Assembly (NCBI GenBank): GCA_027311125.1
Contig: DAICZO010000504.1
Span: 1 to 8,299, forward strand
Direction: 5' to 3'
From: Acidobacteriaceae bacterium
GTDB taxonomy: Bacteria > Acidobacteriota > Terriglobia > Terriglobales > Acidobacteriaceae
Length of the DNA: 8,299 nucleotides
Translations under genes and position numbers: made by a program
Part shown: positions 1-5,050 of the stretch, piece after piece
Layout: the number at the start of each line of letters is the position of its first letter
How positions within the stretch are numbered: the first letter of the stretch is position 1
The notes under the pieces: generated by a model
What the model was told of the DNA's origin: nothing
The model's database searches: none
The model's input: only the letters and a program-made list of their open reading frames with translations

Positions 1-222
1 CCCCTCGCTCAGGCGCTCCTGCAACGCCTTCAGGACGACATCCGCGCCCTGCTCCCACCCCACACTCCCGACATCCTCGTCAGCCAACGCCTCCGCCAGG
101 TCCTCGCCTCCATTCACGGAATGAACATGATGCTGCTTGCCTATCCCGGCACCTACGGCCTCACTCCCAAAATCGCCGTCACCGAGGCCCAGACCGCGGT
201 ACTCAAACTCCTCACCGACTAA
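1..222 (+). CDS. C-terminal fragment of an unidentified protein, possibly a TetR-type regulator
   Basis: Frame 1 is open from the window edge to TAA at 220-222, giving 73 residues with the same C-ending codon preference as lepA. The start lies outside the window. The fragment is mostly helical in character: an amphipathic helix rich in Leu, Gln and Arg, a Pro-rich turn, then a helix running into IHGMNMMLLAYPGTYGL and a final short helix ending KLLTD. This resembles the C-terminal ligand-binding/dimerisation region of TetR/AcrR regulators, where a helix with a conserved Gly is followed by a loop and a last Leu-rich helix. No catalytic motif is visible and the DNA-binding domain is not in view, so the TetR idea is only an inference. 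The gene ends about 100 nt before lepA on the same strand. Confidence 0.5.
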   Translation, partial: PLAQALLQRLQDDIRALLPPHTPDILVSQRLRQVLASIHGMNMMLLAYPGTYGLTPKIAVTEAQTAVLKLLTD

Positions 223-323
223 CATCCACTCCAGCCCCATAACCATCACACCGCGCCGCATCCTCACCCATCGCACCCGCTCACCAGTGTTAAGATGGAA
301 TACTGAGGCTCACTGCACCCCCA

Positions 324-2126
324 ATGGATCCAAGCCACATCCGCAACTTCGCGATCATCGCGCACATCGACCACGGCAAGTCCACCCTCTCCGACCGGCT
401 CCTGGAGCTCACCGGCTCGCTCACCGCCCGTGAGATGCAGGCCCAAGTCCTCGACGCCATGGACCTCGAACGCGAACGCGGCATCACCATCAAGGCCCAC
501 ACCGTCCGCATGATGTATCAGGCCCACGACTGCGAAACCTACCAGCTCAACCTCATCGACACCCCCGGACACGTCGACTTCTCCTACGAAGTCTCCCGCT
601 CCCTCGCCTCCTGCGAAGGCGCCCTCCTCGTCGTCGATGCCTCCCAGGGCGTAGAAGCCCAAACCCTCGCCAACGCCTACCTCGCCATCTCCAACGGCCT
701 CGAAATCATCCCCATCATCAACAAGATCGATCTCCCCAGTGCCGACATCGAGCGCACCAAGGCCATGATCGAAAAATCCGTCGGCCTCCCTGCCGACGAC
801 GCCATCGCCGTCTCCGCCAAAACCGGCCTCAACGTAGCCAACATCCTCGAAGCCGTCGTCACCCTGCTGCCACCTCCGCAAGGCGACCCCGAAGCTCCCC
901 TCCAGGCCCTCATCTTCGACTCCTGGTTCGACCCCTACAAAGGCGTCATCGTCCTCGCCCGCATCATCAACGGCAAGCTCCGCAAGGGCATGAAGATCAA
1001 GGTCATGTCCAACGACCGTCGCTTCGAAGTTGACTCCATGGGCATCATGACCCCCAAGCCCGTCGAGATCGCCGAACTCACCGCCGGCGAAGTAGGCTTC
1101 TTCGTCGCCACCATCAAAAACGTCGCCGACACCAAAGTCGGAGACACCATCACCGAGGTCGACCGCCCCTGCGCCTCCGCCCTCCCCGGCTTCGAAGACA
1201 TCAAGTCCATGGTCTTCGCCGGCCTCTACACCGTAGACTCCCACGCCCACGGCATGCTCCGCGACGCGCTCGAAAAACTCCGCCTCAACGATGCCAGCTT
1301 CTCCTTCGAGCCCGAGTCCTCCGTAGCCCTCGGCTTCGGCTTCCGCTGCGGCTTCCTCGGCCTGCTCCACCTCGAAATCATCCAGGAACGCCTCGAGCGC
1401 GAGTACGATCTCGACCTCATCACCACAGCACCCGGCGTCCGTTACAAAATCACCCTCACCGACGGCTCCGTCATCGAGGTCGATAACCCCTCCCGCTGGC
1501 CCGACCCCTCCGAGATCGAGTCCATCGAAGAGCCCGTCATCATCGCCAAAATCCTCACCAACGAGGAGTATGTCGGCAACATCCTCAAACTCGTCGAAGA
1601 CAAGCGCGGCCGCCAGCAGAACATCGAATACGTCTCCGAAACCCGCGTCATGCTCACCTACGAGCTGCCCCTCAACGAGATCGTCCTCGACTTCTACGAC
1701 CGCCTCAAGTCCGTCTCCCGCGGCTACGCCTCCCTCGACTACAACCTCGCCGGAACCTGGATCTCCCCCATGGTCAAAATGGACATCCTCATCGGCGGCG
1801 AACCCGTCGACGCGCTCTCCATCATCGTCCACCGCGACTTCGCCTACGACCGTGGCCGCGCCCTCGTCTCCAAAATGCGCGAACTCATCCCTCGTCAAAT
1901 GTTCGAGGTCGCCATCCAGGCCGCCATCGGCGCCAAGGTCATCGCCCGCGAAACCGTCACCGCCATCCGCAAAAACGTCATCGCAAAATGCTACGGCGGA
2001 GACATCTCCCGCAAACGCAAACTCCTCGACAAACAAAAAGAGGGCAAGAAGCGCATGAAGCGGATCGGCAAAGTCGACATCCCCCAGGAAGCCTTCCTCG
2101 CCGTCCTCAAAGTCGGCGAAGAGTAG
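324..2126 (+). CDS. lepA: Elongation factor 4 (LepA), translational GTPase
   Basis: LepA is a ribosome-dependent GTPase of the EF-G/EF-Tu class. It has been reported to back-translocate stalled ribosomes and to affect 30S biogenesis, and it acts in the cytosol and at the membrane. The 600-residue length is the family norm. GTPase motifs are in order: P-loop AHIDHGKST (residues 13-21), switch I around ERGITIK (51-57), DTPGH with the catalytic His (79-83), NKID (133-136) and SAK (164-166). Domain II follows. A GFRCGFLGLLHLEI stretch marks the EF-G-like domain III/V region. The LepA-specific C-terminal domain contains CYGGDISRKRKLLDKQKEGK, close to the 3' end. The start ATG places the family N-terminus MDPSHIRNF correctly; the only Shine-Dalgarno-like sequence is GAGG at 305-308, rather distant. 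No intrinsic terminator with a U-tract follows. Product assignment is very secure. Confidence 0.98.
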   Translation: MDPSHIRNFAIIAHIDHGKSTLSDRLLELTGSLTAREMQAQVLDAMDLERERGITIKAHTVRMMYQAHDCETYQLNLIDTPGHVDFSYEVSRSLASCEGALLVVDASQGVEAQTLANAYLAISNGLEIIPIINKIDLPSADIERTKAMIEKSVGLPADDAIAVSAKTGLNVANILEAVVTLLPPPQGDPEAPLQALIFDSWFDPYKGVIVLARIINGKLRKGMKIKVMSNDRRFEVDSMGIMTPKPVEIAELTAGEVGFFVATIKNVADTKVGDTITEVDRPCASALPGFEDIKSMVFAGLYTVDSHAHGMLRDALEKLRLNDASFSFEPESSVALGFGFRCGFLGLLHLEIIQERLEREYDLDLITTAPGVRYKITLTDGSVIEVDNPSRWPDPSEIESIEEPVIIAKILTNEEYVGNILKLVEDKRGRQQNIEYVSETRVMLTYELPLNEIVLDFYDRLKSVSRGYASLDYNLAGTWISPMVKMDILIGGEPVDALSIIVHRDFAYDRGRALVSKMRELIPRQMFEVAIQAAIGAKVIARETVTAIRKNVIAKCYGGDISRKRKLLDKQKEGKKRMKRIGKVDIPQEAFLAVLKVGEE

Positions 2127-2516
2127 CTCCAGCGAGTCAGGGAAGAGTAGCTGCAGCCAACACCAGCAGCCCGAAGTAACGCCAAAATCAACGCTGGTTA
2201 CAATCTTCCGGTGCGCTCGGTTTTACTCACCCGCCACCGGAACAAATCATCTCCAGGCAACCGTCCCCCACTGCAATCTGTAACCTCCGTGTAATATCCG
2301 TCTGTGGAAACCGTTGAAATCCAACCTCTTCCCTTGCAACCACCGCAAATATCCCAATACTGTGCGATAGTCGTTCACAAACTGCACAATTCATGCACCT
2401 TACTCCACTACCCAAATCCAACCCTCGCCCTCTATTCACTTCAAACTGCACCTGATCCAGTACCCTGTGCGGCATAATCCACAGTTTTTTCCACAAATAA
2501 CTCCTCCCCGCTGCGC
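2127..2516. other. Gene-free convergent intergenic stretch
   Basis: About 390 nt between the lepA stop and the terminator of the ompH pair show no convincing coding sequence. ORFs here are short and lack the C-ending codon bias of neighbours. What can be seen: a near-duplicate of the bases spanning the lepA stop codon (2118-2132 and 2142-2156), an 8-bp inverted repeat (2206-2213/2235-2242), and two DnaA-box-like 9-mers (2475-2483 and 2487-2495). No tRNA-like fold or clear promoter was found. Confidence 0.6.
2206..2242. repeat. 8-bp inverted repeat downstream of lepA
   Basis: TTCCGGTG (2206-2213) is the exact reverse complement of CACCGGAA (2235-2242), around a 21-nt loop that can form an inner GGT/ACC pairing. 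It lies 80 nt after the lepA stop codon and could be a 3'-end stabilising structure. There is no U-run after it on either strand, so it is not called an intrinsic terminator. Confidence 0.4.
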
Positions 2517-2545
2517 AAAAAGGGAGACCTCCGTGGAGGTCTCCC
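2517..2545 (-). terminator. Intrinsic terminator of the ompH pair
   Basis: GGGAGACCTCC (2522-2532) is perfectly complementary to GGAGGTCTCCC (2535-2545), giving an 11-bp inverted repeat (10 bp with a 4-nt loop). On the + strand it is preceded by AAAAA (2517-2521), so a minus-strand transcript forms the hairpin and then runs into UUUUU. This is the classic Rho-independent layout, about 50 nt after the ompH stop codon. It cannot act in the same way on a lepA transcript, which would have the A-tract before the stem and no U-tract after it. Confidence 0.9.
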
Positions 2546-2597
2546 TGGTGCTAATTCCTGCATGCAACGAGAACGGATCAATCCGCCATCGACTGCA

Positions 2598-3284
2598 CTA
2601 CTTCTTGGGAGCTGCTGCTGCCGGCTTCGGAGTCGTCGTCGCAGGACGCGGACGGCTGGCCGAAGGTGCAGACGGAGCCGGGGCTGCAACGCCCGACGAC
2701 GCGTTGTACGCATCCACAACAGCCTGCGTCACATCCGTATTCGGTAGCGCCCACATCACCGCGCTCTGCTGATTGCTCACGTCCAGAACCAATGTGTAAC
2801 CATTTTGCGCCGCATAGGTCCGCATCGACGTGCTTACCTTCTGCGCCAGCTTGGCATACGCCTCCTGCAGGTCCGCGTTGTAGGCAGTCTGGGCATCTTC
2901 CGCATCACGATTCAGCTGCTTCTCTTTCGTGTCGATCGACTTCAAACGCGCCGCGCGCTCTTCATCGCTCAACGTCGCCGGGGCGCTCTGCAACTGCTTC
3001 TTCAGCGAGTCGACTTCCTGCGCCAGCGTATCGATCTGCGCCTTCTTCGGCTCATACTTCTTCTGCACGTCCTGAACGCTGCGCTGACCTTCGTTCGTCG
3101 CAAAGACTGCCTGCTCAAACGCGATCAGGGCAATCTTCGCAGGAATCGCCTGCGGCACGACCGGTGCGGCGGCGGGCTGAGTTGCGGGAGCTGCAGGTGC
3201 CTGGGGTCCAGCAGTCTGGGCCACCCCGGCGACGGTCGTTAATCCCGCGCTAAGGGCGGTGACAAGTACAAGAGTGCGATTCAT
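2598..3284 (-). CDS. OmpH/Skp-family periplasmic chaperone, downstream copy
   Basis: This gene encodes 228 residues of a probable exported chaperone that would hold unfolded outer-membrane proteins in the periplasm. The start chosen is ATG at 3284-3282 (MNRTLVLVTALSAGL), because it opens directly with a signal peptide (hydrophobic residues 4-19, probable cleavage after GVAQ, about residue 23) and matches the start of the paralogue. The upstream extension to 3356 lacks signal-peptide character. AAGGAG lies about 13 nt upstream. After a Pro/Ala linker (24-48), the OmpH core runs from AKIALIAFEQA (49-59) through a long charged coiled coil (about 65-155) rich in Lys, Glu, Gln and Ala, to QNGYTLVLDVSNQ (160-172) and a WALPNTDVTQAVVDAYN end. 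A Pro/Ala/Lys tail (200-228) is low complexity. It is the downstream partner of a close paralogue and ends before a strong terminator. Skp family assignment is by pattern only. Confidence 0.9.
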   Translation of the reverse strand: MNRTLVLVTALSAGLTTVAGVAQTAGPQAPAAPATQPAAAPVVPQAIPAKIALIAFEQAVFATNEGQRSVQDVQKKYEPKKAQIDTLAQEVDSLKKQLQSAPATLSDEERAARLKSIDTKEKQLNRDAEDAQTAYNADLQEAYAKLAQKVSTSMRTYAAQNGYTLVLDVSNQQSAVMWALPNTDVTQAVVDAYNASSGVAAPAPSAPSASRPRPATTTPKPAAAAPKK

Positions 3285-3368
3285 GCGATCTGTATTACTC
3301 CTTGAGAAAAAACATTCGTTCCGTACCACTGGCAACAACCCACAACCATTACTCAACTGTTCAACTAA

Positions 3369-3392
3369 ATCATATCGAAAATCATATCGAAA
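3369..3392. repeat. Tandem 12-bp direct repeat between the ompH genes
   Basis: ATCATATCGAAA occurs twice back to back (3369-3380 and 3381-3392). Read on the minus strand each unit contains TATGAT, a 5-of-6 match to the sigma70 -10 element, placed 85-100 nt before the downstream ompH start. No matching -35 element stands 16-18 nt upstream of either. It may be a regulator site or part of a weak internal promoter. Confidence 0.6.
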
Positions 3393-3414
3393 GATCGGTC
3401 CGCAATATCCGCGA

Positions 3415-4074
3415 CTACTTCGCGGCAGGCGGCTTTGCAGTCGTCTTCGGGCGGCTGGCCGAAGGAGCCGAAACCACCGGCGCGGCTACACCCGACACTG
3501 CGTTATACGCCTGAACAATCGCCTCCGAGATATCGCTGCCAGGCAGCGTCCACAAAACCGTCATCCCACCCTGCTGGCCAGTATTGTCCAGCAACATGGT
3601 GTAGCCGTTCTGCTGCACGTACTGCACCACCACCGGACCCAGCTTGCGCGCAATCTTCGAGATCGCTTCCTGCAAATCAGCCGCATACGCCGCCTGGGCA
3701 TCTTCGCCATCCCGCTGATATTGCTTCTGCTTTACCTCGATCGCACGCTGCCGCGAGGCACGTTCGGTCTCCGCCATCGTCGCAGGTGCACTCTGCAACT
3801 GCTTCGTCAACGTCTCAATCTCGGTCCCCAGCGCTTCCAGCTTCGCCCGCCGAGGCTCATACTTCGTCTGCAAATCCAGCAGGCTCCGCTGGCCTTCGTT
3901 CGTAGCCGCTGCAGCCTGTTCAAAGTGAATCAAGGCAATCTTGGCCGGTACAGCCTGGGGTGCCACTGACGTTGGAGCGGTTGCAGCAGCAGCAGAGGCC
4001 GGAGCCTGCGCAAAGCCGCTTAGGGTTGTAAAACCACTCGCTAGGACACACACAAGAGCAAGATTGCGATTCAT
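3415..4074 (-). CDS. OmpH/Skp-family periplasmic chaperone, upstream copy
   Basis: The gene encodes 219 residues, probably an exported periplasmic chaperone. The signal peptide MNRNLALVCVLASGFTTLSGFAQ ends in a plausible signal peptidase I site (FAQ-AP, about residue 23). The OmpH core begins AKIALIHFEQA (44-54), continues through ATNEGQRS and KYEPRRAKLE into a charged coiled coil (about 60-145), then QNGYTMLLDNTGQQ (155-168) and LWTLPGSDISEAIVQAYNAVSGVAAP. It shares nearly all these signatures with the downstream gene, including the SGVAAP and SAPSASRP tail, so the two are recent or constrained duplicates. AAGGAG lies 13 nt before the ATG, the same spacing as in the paralogue. It is the first gene after the 4274-4302 promoter; only about 130 nt separate the two genes with no visible terminator, so they are probably co-transcribed. 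Confidence 0.9.
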   Translation of the reverse strand: MNRNLALVCVLASGFTTLSGFAQAPASAAAATAPTSVAPQAVPAKIALIHFEQAAAATNEGQRSLLDLQTKYEPRRAKLEALGTEIETLTKQLQSAPATMAETERASRQRAIEVKQKQYQRDGEDAQAAYAADLQEAISKIARKLGPVVVQYVQQNGYTMLLDNTGQQGGMTVLWTLPGSDISEAIVQAYNAVSGVAAPVVSAPSASRPKTTAKPPAAK

Positions 4075-4115
4075 GAAATTTCAGGTACTCCTTCGGAGGT
4101 TCGCTCGCTAACTAA

Positions 4116-4162
4116 GGACGCAGACACACTCGCGTATGCCTTCCTGGCCCTGCTCTGCGTCC
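4116..4162 (-). promoter_or_regulatory. Stem-loop in the leader of the ompH pair
   Basis: GGACGCAGA (4116-4124) and TCTGCGTCC (4154-4162) form a perfect 9-bp stem in the minus-strand transcript. The 29-nt loop can itself form a small GCC/GGC hairpin. It lies about 40 nt before the ompH start codon, inside the predicted 190-nt leader. Closer to the start, CTCC-GAA-GGAG can form a tight hairpin that contains the Shine-Dalgarno sequence. Both features suggest post-transcriptional control, but no known riboswitch is recognised. Confidence 0.45.
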
Positions 4163-4273
4163 ACTCCACCCAGTGATGCGACCTTATGAGACGCTACTAC
4201 CAAGATTCCCCTTCGCTCCATGTCGGCCAACGAAAAATGATGGGAGTTGGAGGGGGCTGCCAGAACACCTCAG

Positions 4274-4302
4274 ATTATAGGACCGCGCCTGCACACGGTC
4301 AA
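4274..4302 (-). promoter_or_regulatory. Sigma70-type promoter for the ompH pair
   Basis: On the minus strand TTGACC (complement of 4297-4302, 5 of 6 to TTGACA), a 17-bp spacer and a perfect TATAAT (complement of 4274-4279) form a near-consensus housekeeping promoter. Predicted transcription starts near 4267, giving a leader of about 190 nt before the first ompH start codon at 4074. It is the best sigma70 promoter in the window. Confidence 0.75.
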
Positions 4303-4420
4303 ACCTGCCACGCCCAGCACTCCCTCCCAAATTATGGAAGCCCGAATACCCAGTCTCCGTTTTTTAGTTAATCCCATTCCCCCCAATAATCAAAAACAAT
4401 GGACTTAGCCCAAATTAAGT

Positions 4421-4437
4421 TTGGCACGCTAATTGCT
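4421..4437 (+). promoter_or_regulatory. Sigma54 (RpoN) -24/-12 promoter
   Basis: TTGGCACG, four bases (CTAA), then TTGCT match every informative position of the sigma54 consensus YTGGCACG-N4-TTGCW. The invariant GG (4423-4424) and GC (4435-4436) are exactly 10 bp apart. Transcription would start near 4448. The region upstream (about 4330-4420) is AT-rich, and CCCAAATTA occurs at 4326-4334 and again at 4409-4417; an enhancer-binding protein would be expected to act from upstream, but its site is not identified. No protein gene starts within 600 nt downstream; a chain of hairpins ending in a terminator does. Confidence 0.85.
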
Positions 4438-4447
4438 CTATCTCTTG

Positions 4448-4625
4448 TGTCGCATAGCTGGATCTTCCACCTATGCCATGTTGGCCCCTCGTTCGATAGA
4501 ACCAAGCATCCACGTATGATGCGGTCGTCAGCAAGGGGTGTAGCTTCCCTCCGGAAGCACTTTCAGGAGGCCAGTGACTGGCCATTGTCAAACAAGCCAC
4601 CCGCAACGGTGGCTTGTTTGCTTTC
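4448..4625 (+). ncRNA. Candidate sigma54-dependent small RNA, about 180 nt
   Basis: The 5' end is predicted from the sigma54 promoter and the 3' end from the terminator stem. Elements in order: hairpin 1, GCATAG (4452-4457) with CTATGC (4471-4476) plus inner TGGA/TCCA (4459-4462/4466-4469); hairpin 2, CCCCT (4485-4489) with AGGGG (4534-4538) enclosing ACC-GCATC/GATGC-GGT (4501-4510/4518-4525); hairpin 3, GCTTCC/GGAAGC (4543-4548/4553-4558); AGGAGG (4565-4570); hairpin 4, GGCCA/TGGCC (4569-4573/4579-4583); and the terminator. The only ORF across it (from 4399) lacks the codon bias of the real genes and starts upstream of the promoter. The layout fits a trans-acting regulatory RNA; Qrr and GlmY RNAs in gamma-proteobacteria are precedents for sigma54 control. 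It is not 6S RNA-like, because its ends do not pair. Named acidobacterial RNA motifs were not compared. Confidence 0.6.
4589..4625 (+). terminator. Intrinsic terminator of the candidate small RNA
   Basis: CAAACAAGCCACC (4589-4601) pairs perfectly with GGTGGCTTGTTTG (4608-4620) around a 6-nt loop. The GC-rich core GCCACC/GGTGGC is followed on the + strand by a T-rich tail (CTTGTTTGCTTTCT, 4613-4626) interrupted by a few other bases. The tail fits termination of a + strand transcript, although the U-run is not pure, so termination may be incomplete and some read-through towards 5051 is possible. Confidence 0.75.
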
Positions 4626-5050
4626 TCCCCCCTCATACTTATTTGTTCCCCTATCGGTTATCCTCCTTGCCAAGTTTCCATATTCAGCGTACCTTTGGTT
4701 CTGTATCGTGATCCGGCTGTGGGTGCCGTGCACGTTGCACACGCTGACCTATCAAAACTTGGTGGCAGCAAGCTCAGTAGATAGCGGATACATCCGTCGG
4801 ACTCTTCCCTACCCGGTAGAGAGCCGCGAAATGACCGCAACCAAGCGATCAGTGCTGCGAGTAGTCGGACAATCCGCTACCTCGGCCCCTCGCTCATATA
4901 CATAACGTCCGTTCGAGTACAACTTGATACCGTTTATCCGACGCTGCAACATCCATTTGGCTCGTGCTACGCAGTCGCTGCGAGCTTCAGGCCGTGTCAG
5001 CGTGGGTATGAACCGCTAATTGCCGTTTGAATGCAATAGGAAGTGGAAGC
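4626..5050. other. Gene-free stretch upstream of the interrupted gene
   Basis: About 425 nt with no convincing coding sequence. An 8-bp inverted repeat TAGCGGAT (4782-4789)/ATCCGCTA (4872-4879) encloses a bulged hairpin at 4798-4826 (CGG, CTCT and CTAC pairing with GTAG, AGAG and CCG), a possible second structured RNA. A weak -24/-12-like match (GG 4959-4960, GC 4971-4972, 10 bp apart) lies about 80 nt before the next gene, but three other consensus positions fail. No good sigma70 promoter was seen for the gene at 5051. Confidence 0.5.
4782..4879. repeat. Inverted repeat enclosing a hairpin
   Basis: The 8-bp arms TAGCGGAT and ATCCGCTA could close a junction of about 98 nt containing the 11-bp bulged hairpin at 4798-4826. 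It is not a tRNA: there is no D-arm/T-arm/CCA pattern. An 8-bp repeat at this distance may arise by chance. Confidence 0.35.

Noticed and set aside
295..306. Three-codon upstream ORF (ATG GAA TAC TGA) before lepA
   Set aside because: Too short and without its own ribosome-binding site; likely chance.
264..2036. 590-codon open frame on the minus strand
   Set aside because: It lies entirely opposite lepA. Its Asp/Glu/Gly/Val-rich, motif-free protein is the expected shadow of a C-ending-codon gene in GC-rich DNA.
4448..4625. 6S RNA as identity of the candidate RNA
   Set aside because: Length is similar, but the ends do not pair into the long central-bubble hairpin typical of 6S RNA, and sigma54 control is not typical of it.
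4763..4830. tRNA-like GCTCAGTAG sequence
   Set aside because: It resembles a D-arm, but no matching GAGC arm, anticodon stem, T-loop or acceptor stem at the right distances follows.
4399..4905. 168-codon open frame on the + strand
   Set aside because: It starts upstream of the sigma54 promoter, runs through the hairpins and terminator, lacks a Shine-Dalgarno sequence and shows no codon bias or domain; it is treated as non-coding.
4957..4973. Second sigma54 promoter before the gene at 5051
   Set aside because: GG and GC are correctly spaced, but three other informative positions mismatch (T for A in the -24 part, AC for TT in the -12 part); too weak to call.
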